NCBI GenBank assembly: GCA_000433915.1
Contig: HF993642.1
Coordinates: forward strand, 22,243-55,809
From: Clostridium sp. CAG:793
GTDB taxonomy: Bacteria > Bacillota > Clostridia > TANB77 > CAG-508
Direction: 5' to 3'
DNA: 33,567 bases
A program made the position numbers and the translations under genes. The notes under the pieces were generated by a model that was given only the letters and a program-made list of their open reading frames with translations, was not told where the DNA came from and made no database searches. Each line of letters starts with the position of its first letter. The first letter of the stretch is position 1. Positions 22,654 through 29,414 of this stretch are shown one piece after another.

Positions 22654-23568
22654 TTATTCTATTTCTATATTTCTGCCTATCGCATCATACATTGTTTTAA
22701 ATTCATAGCCATTTTCTTTTAAATATGAAATTATTTCTGGCAATGTTTCATACGTCAAAATTTTATCTGCGGCATCGTGCATTAAAAGTACTATACTTGT
22801 TTTTCCTTGTATTGTATCATAAAAATTTTTTAATATTTTTTCTTTTGTTCTTGCTCCTGCTGCATCATTTGTAAGAGCATTCCAGTCTACACTTCCAATC
22901 CCTTTTTCTTCAAGTTGTCTTTCCGCTTCTTTCTTTAGATCATTGTACGTACCACCAACAGACCCTCCTGGAAATCTAAATACTAAACTATTAAATTTAT
23001 CATTTCCAACTGCCTTTTTTATTGCTTCATTTGTTATGTTATATTCATTCATTACCGAATCTATGCTAGAATAAATGCTGCTATATTTGTGTGTATATCC
23101 ATGATTTCCAATAAAATGGCCTTCTTCATATTCCCTTTTTACTAACGCAGGATTGCTTTCTACTCTAGTCCCTAAAACAAAAAATGATGCCTTTATATTC
23201 TCCTGTTTTAATAAATCTAATATATATGGTGTAACTTGTTTCGTTGGACCATCATCAAATGTTAAAAATACTCTTTTAGGTTCACTATGCCTATATATTT
23301 TGTTTACTTTTTCTATTTCTTCTTGATTTAATGGTCCAAATTGCTTTTCTATTCTTTGTTTTCTTTCTTCTTCTTCCTTTATCTTTTGATTTTCTTCATC
23401 GTTTTTTCTCTTTAAGATTTCCTCTGCATATTTATTATCAGCCATTTTTATTATGTTAATATTGATTATTTTGCACATTACTGTTATAAATAAGACTACC
23501 AATATAATGCCCATTGTTGTTATCATTACATGTATCTTGTTTATCTTCTTGCTTTTTATTTTATACAT
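22654..23568 (-). CDS. polysaccharide deacetylase, membrane-anchored (304 aa)
   Basis: N-terminal signal anchor (~residues 14-36, VMITTMGIILVVLFITVMC), a Lys/Glu-rich coiled-coil stalk (~45-80) and an extracellular NodB-type carbohydrate esterase 4 domain. Catalytic motifs are all present: LTFDDGP (catalytic base Asp and metal Asp), HGYTH (metal His pair), RFPGGS, DWN and LMHD. The family removes N-acetyl groups from peptidoglycan GlcNAc or MurNAc, giving lysozyme resistance or acting in sporulation (PgdA/PdaA types); the exact substrate is not decided by sequence. First gene of the operon, promoter at 23608-23637. Confidence 0.9.
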   Translation of the reverse strand: MYKIKSKKINKIHVMITTMGIILVVLFITVMCKIININIIKMADNKYAEEILKRKNDEENQKIKEEEERKQRIEKQFGPLNQEEIEKVNKIYRHSEPKRVFLTFDDGPTKQVTPYILDLLKQENIKASFFVLGTRVESNPALVKREYEEGHFIGNHGYTHKYSSIYSSIDSVMNEYNITNEAIKKAVGNDKFNSLVFRFPGGSVGGTYNDLKKEAERQLEEKGIGSVDWNALTNDAAGARTKEKILKNFYDTIQGKTSIVLLMHDAADKILTYETLPEIISYLKENGYEFKTMYDAIGRNIEIE

Positions 23569-23607
23569 TTAACTATCTTCTTTCATTCTTTGCTTTTTAT
23601 CGATATT

Positions 23608-23637
23608 ATTTTACCACATTTATAATCTTTAATTCAA
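23608..23637 (-). promoter_or_regulatory. promoter of the deacetylase-tcdA-radical SAM operon
   Basis: Minus strand TTGAAT (23637-23632), 18 bp, TAAAAT (23613-23608) with an extended TGTGG before it. Confidence 0.6.
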
Positions 23638-23658
23638 TAGTTTTGTCTTATTTACTGT

Positions 23659-23696
23659 GGCAGGCGCCCAGCAATATTCATTGCTAGGCGCCTGCC
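23659..23696. repeat. GC-rich hairpin of unknown role
   Basis: GGCAGGCGCC (23659-23668) and GGCGCCTGCC (23687-23696) pair perfectly; inside, AGCAAT/ATTGCT adds 6 bp after one mismatch. There is no T-run on either side, so it is not a standard terminator. It lies 17 nt beyond the stop of the next gene and is much more GC-rich than its surroundings. Confidence 0.6.
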
Positions 23697-23713
23697 TAAT
23701 TATTCATAGCTTT

Positions 23714-24151
23714 CTATAATATTTCGTTCACATCCTTTATATTTTCTGTACCAATTAGTTCTTTTAATGCCTTTTCTTTCATCTTATTTAAGCCTATCTC
23801 ATTTAATTCTACGATGATTGCAATAATTATTAGAACCATAATCTTCATTTCGTTTTGCGAAGTAATCGTCTTTTCAATGATTTCTTCAATTATAAATATC
23901 ATGCATAGTGATCCAAAATTTGTTGCTGCATCAATTATGTTATATAGCCTCATTGATTTCTTTTTAATAGCCCAATACACTGATGTGCATGTGTACATTG
24001 CCATTCCAGCAAAGAAAAAGTCACTGATTCCTCTAATCACAAGGACGGATGTTGGTACATCTGCTACGCCTAAACATTTCACACCAATGTGGTATAAAAT
24101 TGTTGCAATTATTGTAATGACTATTGAGAACGTGATGCCTAGTTTTTTCAT
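23714..24151 (-). CDS. four-helix membrane protein, unknown function (145 aa)
   Basis: Begins MKKLGITFSIVITIIATILYHIGVKCLG and contains about four hydrophobic helices (~residues 5-25, 35-58, 72-92, 100-118) with a short charged C-terminal tail (KMKEKALKELIGTENIKDVNEIL). No family recognised. I prefer ATG 24151 because GGAGG lies 8 nt upstream; the alternative MEEST start is 15 nt earlier and lies upstream of that site. The leader is odd: a second strong AAAGGAGG about 70 nt upstream has no ATG at the right distance, and an ATG-TAA start-stop lies between. A TTGAAA-17-TATAAT promoter at 24251-24279 drives the gene. Confidence 0.65.
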   Translation of the reverse strand: MKKLGITFSIVITIIATILYHIGVKCLGVADVPTSVLVIRGISDFFFAGMAMYTCTSVYWAIKKKSMRLYNIIDAATNFGSLCMIFIIEEIIEKTITSQNEMKIMVLIIIAIIVELNEIGLNKMKEKALKELIGTENIKDVNEIL

Positions 24152-24250
24152 TGTTGATTCCTCCATCGTTGCTTACATTGTTTTGGTCGTTATATTTAGT
24201 TATGAATTAACCTCCTTTATCTGAAGATCTATTATTAATTTAATACAACT

Positions 24251-24279
24251 ATTATACTACCTTTATTGTATTTTTTCAA
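24251..24279 (-). promoter_or_regulatory. promoter of the four-helix membrane protein
   Basis: Minus strand TTGAAA (24279-24274), 17 bp, TATAAT (24256-24251). The rest of the 24152-24385 gap is AT-rich and holds nothing else I can support. Confidence 0.7.
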
Positions 24280-24385
24280 GATGTTACGTTTTTCATTGGC
24301 TTTTTTATATTAATGTGAATTTTTCTATAAAATATATGCGTGATACTGTTTTGCTACAGGTTATACTTACAATTAAATTTTAGTA

Positions 24386-24413
24386 TTGATATTATTTGTT
24401 TTTATGTTATAAT
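24386..24413 (+). promoter_or_regulatory. tRNA-Gly promoter
   Basis: TTGATA (24386-24391), 16 bp, TATAAT (24408-24413) with extended TG. The same layout recurs at 27095-27122. Confidence 0.7.
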
Positions 24414-24423
24414 ATACATATAT

Positions 24424-24498
24424 GCGGGTATAATTTAATGGCTAGAATGTCATGCTTCCGACCTGATTGTCCGGGTTCGATTCCCGGTACCCGCTCCA
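24424..24498 (+). tRNA. tRNA-Gly (anticodon TCC)
   Basis: Acceptor GCGGGTA/TACCCGC; T arm CCGGG-TTCGATT-CCCGG; anticodon loop CTTCCGA with TCC; encoded CCA (24496-24498). The anticodon stem TCATG/CCTGA has one T-C mismatch and the D stem is AT-only. Confidence 0.93.
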
Positions 24499-24602
24499 TT
24501 TGAATATAGCTTACGGACTTAATTGTTCGTAAGTTTTTATTTTTTATAAAACTAACTAAAAAAGAGGAAAAAATTATCAAAATAATTTAATCCTCTTTTT
24601 AT
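24493..24602. repeat. tRNA-downstream repeat family 2, copy A (two terminators)
   Basis: Begins in the tRNA-Gly acceptor (GCTCCATTTGAA). It contains hairpin CTTACGGAC/GTTCGTAAG (24510-24533) followed by TTTTTATTTTTT, and a second hairpin AAAAAGAGGA/TCCTCTTTTT (24558-24599). Nearly the same ~110 bp recur at 27186-27294. Confidence 0.8.
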
Positions 24603-24718
24603 ATTTTTCTTAATTTTGGGGTAATATTCTTGTCTAGCAAGCACTGAATTTATACTCCCGTACAAATTCGTATATAGGAATTCCCATACCCTTAATGTTA
24701 GAAAGGAGATTTTAAATA

Positions 24719-25093
24719 ATGAGAATAAGAAATAATAAAGTTAATGTATTTTTAAGTGATGATGAAAAATTTATTTTAAAAAGAGATTCTTCAAAATTAA
24801 ATTTATCTCAGTCTGAATATATTAGAAATTTAATTGTAGGATATGAGATTAAAATTCCAAAAGTTAAAGAAGAACCTAAGCCTAAAAAAGAAGAATATAT
24901 TATAGAGAATGTTGCTAAAGCATTAGAAGATAATATTGAATGCTTAATGAAAGTAAAAAATAAATTTCACTATCTTGGTTACTTTGAAGATGAACGAGCA
25001 ATTGGTACTAAAATTGAATATTTAAAATTACAAAATACCATACTAAAAAAATATATACCTAATATTGAAAATGAGAAAGACAATACCAACTAA
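24719..25093 (+). CDS. ribbon-helix-helix DNA-binding protein (124 aa)
   Basis: Residues ~5-45 (KVNVFLSDDEKFILKRDSSKLNLSQSEYIRNLIVG) match the ribbon-helix-helix fold of mobilisation accessory proteins (MobC type) and CopG-like repressors: a beta strand, an acidic turn, then LSQSEYIRNLI as the second helix. A Lys/Pro/Glu linker (KIPKVKEEPKPKKEE) and a helical C-terminus follow. AAAGGAG lies 10 nt before the ATG. No relaxase or replication gene accompanies it, so a repressor role or a leftover of a mobile element are both possible. It converges on and overlaps the HD gene by 4 bp. A conserved half-site ATGATAC upstream of the neighbouring operon could be its operator (inference). Confidence 0.7.
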   Translation: MRIRNNKVNVFLSDDEKFILKRDSSKLNLSQSEYIRNLIVGYEIKIPKVKEEPKPKKEEYIIENVAKALEDNIECLMKVKNKFHYLGYFEDERAIGTKIEYLKLQNTILKKYIPNIENEKDNTN

Positions 25094-26193
25094 ACATTGT
25101 CTTTCTTAATAAGCTTTTTAGTAACTACTTCTTCGTAAGGTACGAATTGAAAATCAAAATATGTATAATATCCACCTTTTGGACAATTTAAATACTCTGT
25201 AATTTGATTGGCTGCAGTTTCTGATATCTGATTTATTCTAACAGCTCCATCATCAGTTTGAACCAATGGTACAACATATCGTGTTTTAGCTTTTATATTA
25301 ACACAATATTTTTCATCAGCAGGCATTGTACTTCTATAAACTTTATCAGTGTCCTGAAATAATTTAAAACTATCTGATAAGTATTTATCTTCACAAGTTA
25401 AAATTTTATCAATTACTTCTTGTTCTGAAAGTGTATATAAATCTTCTACTGTTAAATAACCAGCATTATTCATTGACTTACACATATCTGCTAAAAATTG
25501 CATTACTGTTCTGTCTTTATCGCTTACCCATTCAGGCCATAATTTTGAAATTGTATCTATATATTCTTCACAAACTTCTTTATCTTTGAAAGCAAGTTCT
25601 TGTATACCATCTTCATTTGTAGTTACCACAATATTGTTATATATTTTTCTAATTTTGTCTAATTCCCAAACTCTGAAAAAAGTTAATCCACTTGCAAATG
25701 TATATTCAAATCTATCAGCAGACAGTTTTGGTGTATTGTTGTCAGCAATAGGATAAATCTTATAATCATCTACTTCTTCTAACTTTATACCATCCCTTTT
25801 TAACAAACTTATTATTTTTGAAGAATTTCTAATAATGTCAGATGTTTTTTCTTCAGTAGACTCTTGAGTTTCTGAATCACCATTCATAAAGTCTATACAA
25901 TGTTTAAATACAGGTGTAGCAATGTCGTGGAATAGTCCTGCTAGTGTTTGCTTCTTATCGTGTGTAAAATGCCAAATAATTAAGGCAACACCAACACTAT
26001 GATCTAAATTAGAATACCAATATCTAACATTAAAGCATTTAGAATAATCTGTACCACAACTCATGCTTATTTTACTAATTCTTTCCATTTCAGGAGTATC
26101 AATATATTCTAATAACCATTCCGGAAACTCTGGTGATAAAATACTAAAATATTCTTTTACTTCATCATTTAAACTATCATAATATTTATTCAT
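25090..26193 (-). CDS. HD-domain phosphohydrolase (367 aa)
   Basis: An HD-superfamily metal-dependent phosphohydrolase of the dGTPase/SAMHD1-like arrangement: NLDHSVGVALIIWHF (~residues 60-75, first His), then AGLFHDIATPVFKHCIDF (~85-102) containing the HD pair, and later SADRFEYTFASGL (~160), where an Asp expected for metal binding is present. The C-terminal half is divergent and lacks a known domain. Family members hydrolyse dNTPs or other phosphoesters; substrate here is not proven. The start is ATG 26193 (MNKYYDSLN), 11 nt after AAAGG; the GTG three codons upstream is too close to it. It follows the DUF4393-like gene by 17 nt, so the two form an operon inside the tRNA-Gly-bounded island. 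Confidence 0.82.
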   Translation of the reverse strand: MNKYYDSLNDEVKEYFSILSPEFPEWLLEYIDTPEMERISKISMSCGTDYSKCFNVRYWYSNLDHSVGVALIIWHFTHDKKQTLAGLFHDIATPVFKHCIDFMNGDSETQESTEEKTSDIIRNSSKIISLLKRDGIKLEEVDDYKIYPIADNNTPKLSADRFEYTFASGLTFFRVWELDKIRKIYNNIVVTTNEDGIQELAFKDKEVCEEYIDTISKLWPEWVSDKDRTVMQFLADMCKSMNNAGYLTVEDLYTLSEQEVIDKILTCEDKYLSDSFKLFQDTDKVYRSTMPADEKYCVNIKAKTRYVVPLVQTDDGAVRINQISETAANQITEYLNCPKGGYYTYFDFQFVPYEEVVTKKLIKKDNV

Positions 26194-26210
26194 TATAATC
26201 ACTACCTTTC

Positions 26211-26975
26211 TTACTTACAACATACATCAAAAAAATCTTTTCCGAACTCTGTTTTCTTTATCATTCCCTTTGTTATATCTAATTTATCTAAAAACTTGGC
26301 TTTATATTTCATTATTTCTTTCCCACTTTCAATAGGATTATATATTTTTTCATCTATATAATATTGGTCATCATCAATTTCAATCAATTTTAATCTTTCC
26401 AGATTATTTAGACTCTTTATGACTTTATTTTCTGAAATATTAACATAAAAATCGCTAGTTAATAAATAATCTAATATGGGTGTAGTACCTTTTCCCTCGT
26501 TCTTTTGTAGCACATAAAGTGGAATCACTATTTTACTATATATTTTTGTAAAAATTTTAACATCATTTGAATCCATTTGTTTTATAACCTCTGAAAAACT
26601 TGGATGAACATTTTCCTTTTTTGTTATATCCATATCAGAAGCCATTAAATTTAAATATAATTGTTTTATATCTTCTTTTTCCCAATTGTAACTAATAGCT
26701 TGTGCAGACGGAATAAATATACTTGGATCAGCATCAACTATGTTTTCTGCGTTTTTGCTTTCTAGTTTTCTTTGTAATTCTTGTTCAAATTCTTTAACCA
26801 TAAACTCTCTGTTAATACACCACATTTCAACTTTTGCCAATGCATTTTTTACAACTCTAGGAACTAATGATAAAGTTTTTCCTGTTTCAACCATTGCAGG
26901 TTTAACTCCATCTTGGTATATTTCTTTTTTTGTATCTTCTGGTATCATATCCACAATTTCTTTTAATTCATTCAT
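26211..26975 (-). CDS. DUF4393-like protein (254 aa)
   Basis: Similar in pattern to DUF4393 proteins. An N-terminal amphipathic region has ETGKTLSLVPRVVKNALAKVEMW (~residues 31-53, close to a membrane or membrane-face helix) and the charged stretch VKEFEQELQRKLES. The family's central block follows: SIFIPSAQAISYNWEKEDIKQLYLNLMASDMD and HPSFSEVIKQMDSNDVKIFTKI (~95-165). The C-terminus (~175-254) looks like a winged-helix module (NKVIKSLNNLERLKLIEID). DUF4393 function is unknown; the family is common on mobile DNA. AAGGAG precedes the ATG. First gene of the operon with the HD protein. Confidence 0.7.
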   Translation of the reverse strand: MNELKEIVDMIPEDTKKEIYQDGVKPAMVETGKTLSLVPRVVKNALAKVEMWCINREFMVKEFEQELQRKLESKNAENIVDADPSIFIPSAQAISYNWEKEDIKQLYLNLMASDMDITKKENVHPSFSEVIKQMDSNDVKIFTKIYSKIVIPLYVLQKNEGKGTTPILDYLLTSDFYVNISENKVIKSLNNLERLKLIEIDDDQYYIDEKIYNPIESGKEIMKYKAKFLDKLDITKGMIKKTEFGKDFFDVCCK

Positions 26976-27006
26976 CGACTATTACTCCTTTTCTTGCATT
27001 AAAAAA

Positions 27007-27037
27007 GTATCATAATTAATGATACAGAACTATTATA
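27007..27037 (-). promoter_or_regulatory. promoter -10 and palindromic operator of the DUF4393-HD operon
   Basis: Minus strand TATAAT (27037-27032), -35 poor. A palindrome GTATCAT-N5-ATGATAC (27007-27013 and 27019-27025) lies where transcription begins, so a bound repressor would block initiation. Confidence 0.6.
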
Positions 27038-27094
27038 ATAATAACATATTTTGATTTTTTTTAAAATAGATATAAGGATTTTTCAGTAAAAGTA

Positions 27095-27122
27095 TTGTAA
27101 TAAATTTATTATTTGTTATAAT
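27095..27122 (+). promoter_or_regulatory. promoter of the tRNA-Gly ghost
   Basis: TTGTAA (27095-27100), 16-bp spacer, TATAAT (27117-27122), extended TG. Same spacing and extended -10 as the real tRNA-Gly promoter. Confidence 0.55.
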
Positions 27123-27129
27123 TGATTTA

Positions 27130-27191
27130 TCGGAGAGATTTAATCAAATCTTATAGTCTTATTTTCGCATACGTGTATAGTTAAGGCTCCA
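27130..27191 (+). pseudogene. decayed tRNA-Gly copy (or orphan short transcript)
   Basis: This segment sits exactly where a tRNA would, between a tRNA-type promoter and the repeat-family-2 terminators, and ends in GGCTCCA. Aligned with tRNA-Gly(TCC) it keeps CGG at the 5' end, ATTTAAT in the D-arm position and GTC(A/T)T..TT(C/T)CG around the anticodon, but it is about 13 nt shorter and its acceptor and T arms no longer pair. It is therefore unlikely to make a working tRNA. It could still be transcribed as an RNA of about 100 nt. Confidence 0.45.
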
Positions 27192-27294
27192 TTTGAAATC
27201 AACTTACGGACTTAAAAGTTCGTGAGCTTTTATTTTATATAAATGCTTTTCAAAAAAGAGGAAAAATTGTAAAAATAATTTTTTCCTCTTTTTG
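27186..27294. repeat. tRNA-downstream repeat family 2, copy B (two terminators)
   Basis: Starts GCTCCATTTGAA, hairpin CTTACGGAC/GTTCGTGAG (27203-27226) with a T-run, then hairpin AAAAAGAGGAAAAA/TTTTTCCTCTTTTT (27253-27293), which also ends the GNAT operon on the minus strand. By eye roughly 80% identical to 24493-24602. A shorter relic of the first 27 bp follows tRNA-Thr(CGT) at 20985. Confidence 0.8.
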
Positions 27295-27717
27295 TTACTT
27301 ACTCCAAGTCATTGTATATTCTATTTCATTTGTATCTTTGTCTATATTTTCGCTTGTAATTATAAAATTGTTTTTTTCATAAAACTTAATAGCATTTGCA
27401 TTTTTCTTATATACATTTAATGTTAGGTTATCTTTATTTTCTTTTATTCTATCTAGTAAAGATGTTCCTATTCCACTATGCTGATTATTTATATCCACAA
27501 AAATTCCTTCAACATAATTATTATTTACACCTACAAATCCTACAACCTGTTCATCTAAGATATAAACATATATATCTGCTTTTGGTAAAATATCTTTGAC
27601 ATATTCATAATTATCTTTCCAATACTCTTTTGCAATAAAATTATGAGTTCTTATATTTTCATTTACCCATATTTCCATTACTGCATTTATATCATTTTTT
27701 TCAAACTTTCTTATCAT
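27295..27717 (-). CDS. GNAT-family N-acetyltransferase (140 aa)
   Basis: A compact GNAT fold: MIRKFEKNDINAVMEIWVNENI (strand 1 and helices 1-2), VYILDEQVVGFVGVNNNYVEGIFVDINNQHSGIGTSLLDRI (strand 4 plus the acetyl-CoA pyrophosphate loop Q-x-x-G-I-G-x-S) and NAIKFYEKNNFI (the common 'A..FYEK.GF' motif). It transfers an acetyl group from acetyl-CoA to an amine; similar small enzymes act on amino acids, antibiotics or protein N-termini, and the substrate is not readable. AGGAG lies 8 nt before the ATG. Downstream of the VanZ-like gene by 26 nt, same operon. Confidence 0.85.
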   Translation of the reverse strand: MIRKFEKNDINAVMEIWVNENIRTHNFIAKEYWKDNYEYVKDILPKADIYVYILDEQVVGFVGVNNNYVEGIFVDINNQHSGIGTSLLDRIKENKDNLTLNVYKKNANAIKFYEKNNFIITSENIDKDTNEIEYTMTWSK

Positions 27718-27743
27718 ATAGCACTCCTATTAATTGTAATTTG

Positions 27744-28820
27744 TCAATTACTCATATCTTTCTTCTGTTTGATAAATTCTATGTTATTTTTTTCTAAATC
27801 TTCAATAGTTATATCTCCATATTCTAAAGATGATTTTACAGTTTCTTGATAACCATTAGAATATATAACTATTACATATTTACTTTTTTCGCAAGGAAAA
27901 TAATATATATATTCTTTATCTTCATAAAATTGTTCTAATGCAGTATTACATGTAATATTTTCTTCTTTTGTTTTATCTATTATCTTTAAGTGTGTAAAAG
28001 TTTGACTATTTTTATCTATATACTTATTTTCACTTATAAAAACAACTCCAATAATACAGATAATTGGTATTAAAATAATAATAATCTTTTTTATTAAATC
28101 TTTATAATCAATTTTATTTTTTTCTAAAAGGACTATGTTTCTTAAAAATTTGTTTATAGATGATATTCGCAATATTACAAACATAATTAATGAACCTAAT
28201 ACATTTAGAATCACATCATCAATATCACAGCAACCAGATATTGTAATAAATTGCAATAGTTCAATACCCACAACTATACAAATCATTGTTAGTAAAAAGT
28301 TTTTTAATTTCTTTTGTTTTTCAAATAATATTGGTAAGAAAAAGGCAAAAGGCATTAAAGCAACTGCATTTCCTAGAATATTATATATAAATATATATGG
28401 TGCAATATCTCCACTAATAAATTTTGTAATGTAACCAAAAATTGTTTTAAATGGAATTAAATTAAATGAGTTAGACATATAGTTTTTAAACAACTCACTA
28501 TTCCAATTTAATATATTAAAATCTCCTCTAAAAAAATAATCATCAAATAAAGTAAGTGTTGATAACAATATAATATATAAAATAAACCATATACCTATAT
28601 TTATTTTTAAAACTTTATTCTTATATTTTTCATCTATATATTTAGTTAAAGCTAATCCACCAAAATACATAATAAGACAACTTAATAGTAATAATACTAT
28701 TCTTCCAGTTGGACTTAAACGTAATAATTCATTAAACTCTAAACTAAAATAATATATTAAAATAATTATAGCAATCAAATATAATACCATACTTGCCATT
28801 AAACTTATTTTTTTCTTCAT
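27744..28820 (-). CDS. VanZ-like membrane protein with C-terminal extension (358 aa)
   Basis: Membrane protein with ~6 helices. The VanZ-type core is LIPFKTIFGYI (~residue 120), YNILGNAVALMPFAFFLPILF (~145-165) and ELLQFITISGCCDIDDVILNVLGSLIMF (~185-212), the pattern (Q-x-x-x-x-G-x-x-D-x-D-D-x-x-x-N) typical of the family. Two N-terminal helices precede it; a further helix (~230-250) and a ~100-residue extracytoplasmic, Lys/Glu-rich domain follow. VanZ proteins can reduce susceptibility to teicoplanin and related compounds, but most chromosomal homologues have no demonstrated role. Its promoter overlaps the terminator of the upstream gene. Confidence 0.82.
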   Translation of the reverse strand: MKKKISLMASMVLYLIAIIILIYYFSLEFNELLRLSPTGRIVLLLLSCLIMYFGGLALTKYIDEKYKNKVLKINIGIWFILYIILLSTLTLFDDYFFRGDFNILNWNSELFKNYMSNSFNLIPFKTIFGYITKFISGDIAPYIFIYNILGNAVALMPFAFFLPILFEKQKKLKNFLLTMICIVVGIELLQFITISGCCDIDDVILNVLGSLIMFVILRISSINKFLRNIVLLEKNKIDYKDLIKKIIIILIPIICIIGVVFISENKYIDKNSQTFTHLKIIDKTKEENITCNTALEQFYEDKEYIYYFPCEKSKYVIVIYSNGYQETVKSSLEYGDITIEDLEKNNIEFIKQKKDMSN

Positions 28821-28866
28821 ATATCAACACTTCTTTCTCAACGATAACTTTCTAATTATTGTTTGC

Positions 28867-28910
28867 ATTATAACACAAAGGACAGATAATTTTCAACTAA
28901 TTACCTGCCC
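28867..28910 (-). promoter_or_regulatory. overlapping terminator and promoter upstream of the VanZ gene
   Basis: GGACAGATAATT (28880-28891) and AATTACCTGCCC (28899-28910) form a 12-bp hairpin with two G-T pairs; on the minus strand TTTGTGTT follows, a weak T-run. The same DNA carries TTGAAA (28896-28891), 18 bp and TATAAT (28872-28867) with extended TG. Confidence 0.6.
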
Positions 28911-28923
28911 TATCTATTGTAAT

Positions 28924-29080
28924 TTATCTTTCTCTTTCTTTATTTTTATCAGCATTTGCTCTTCTTTTTATTCTTAATATTAAACTATCAGGACTTTTCT
29001 TCCGTATTTTTGTCTGCATTAGCTCTTGCTTTTATTCTTGATATCAAATTATTTGTATTTTCTTTTTTATTCTTTTCCAT
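28924..29080 (-). pseudogene. small basic tandem-repeat peptide, frame interrupted by one base
   Basis: From ATG 29080 (AGGGAGG 9 nt upstream) the frame gives a 30-aa peptide MEKNKKENTNNLISRIKARANADKN plus five residues, then TGA (stop at 28988-28990). In the next frame a second copy of the same motif follows, DSLILRIKRRANADKNKERER, to the stop at 28924-28926. Removing one A from the AAAA run just before TCCTGA joins the two into a 51-aa, Lys/Arg-rich protein with two copies of LIxRIKxRANADKN. Unrecognised; it could be a peptide with two functional units or a nucleic acid-binding tail. Confidence 0.5.
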
Positions 29081-29103
29081 ATAATTAACCTCCCTACAAA
29101 TTA

Positions 29104-29414
29104 CTATTTATCATCATTCTCTATCAAATTTTTTTCATCAATTAAAACCCATCTATATTCTTTTCCTTGAAGTTTGGTTCTAACACCTGAAGTTTTTGTT
29201 CCTGCTAAATTGTTTAAATATTCTTCTAGATTTTTTCTTTTTCTGATAAATCTTGAACTGGATATTTTGTTTTGTAAAATTTATTATATATTGTTGAATA
29301 TTCATCATCTTTATTTATTTTTATGCAACTTTGCATTAATCTTTGTATAATACTATCATCAACATTACGAACTATATTCTTAATTTTTGCATTTTTAGTT
29401 GTAAAAATTTTCAT
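29104..29414 (-). pseudogene. 103-aa hypothetical protein, frameshifted in a poly-A run
   Basis: Frame one (62 aa, 29414-29226) begins MKIFTTKNAKIKNIVRNVDD and stops after LSEKEKI. The other frame continues NLEEYLNNLAGTKTSGVRTKLQGKEYRWVLIDEKNLIENDDK to the stop at 29104. One extra A in the A6 run near 29240 restores a single 103-aa frame. No known domain. Its ATG overlaps the TGA of the MFS gene (ATGA), so the two are translationally coupled. Confidence 0.6.

Noticed and set aside
24719..25093. Plasmid mobilisation protein (MobC) as a sign of a conjugative element
   Set aside because: The RHH domain fits, but no relaxase, origin of transfer or replication gene is present in the window, so only a DNA-binding protein is claimed.
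27130..27191. Possible functional tRNA at the ghost locus
   Set aside because: The acceptor ends do not pair, the T arm is not found and the length is only ~62 nt. Kept as a decayed copy instead.
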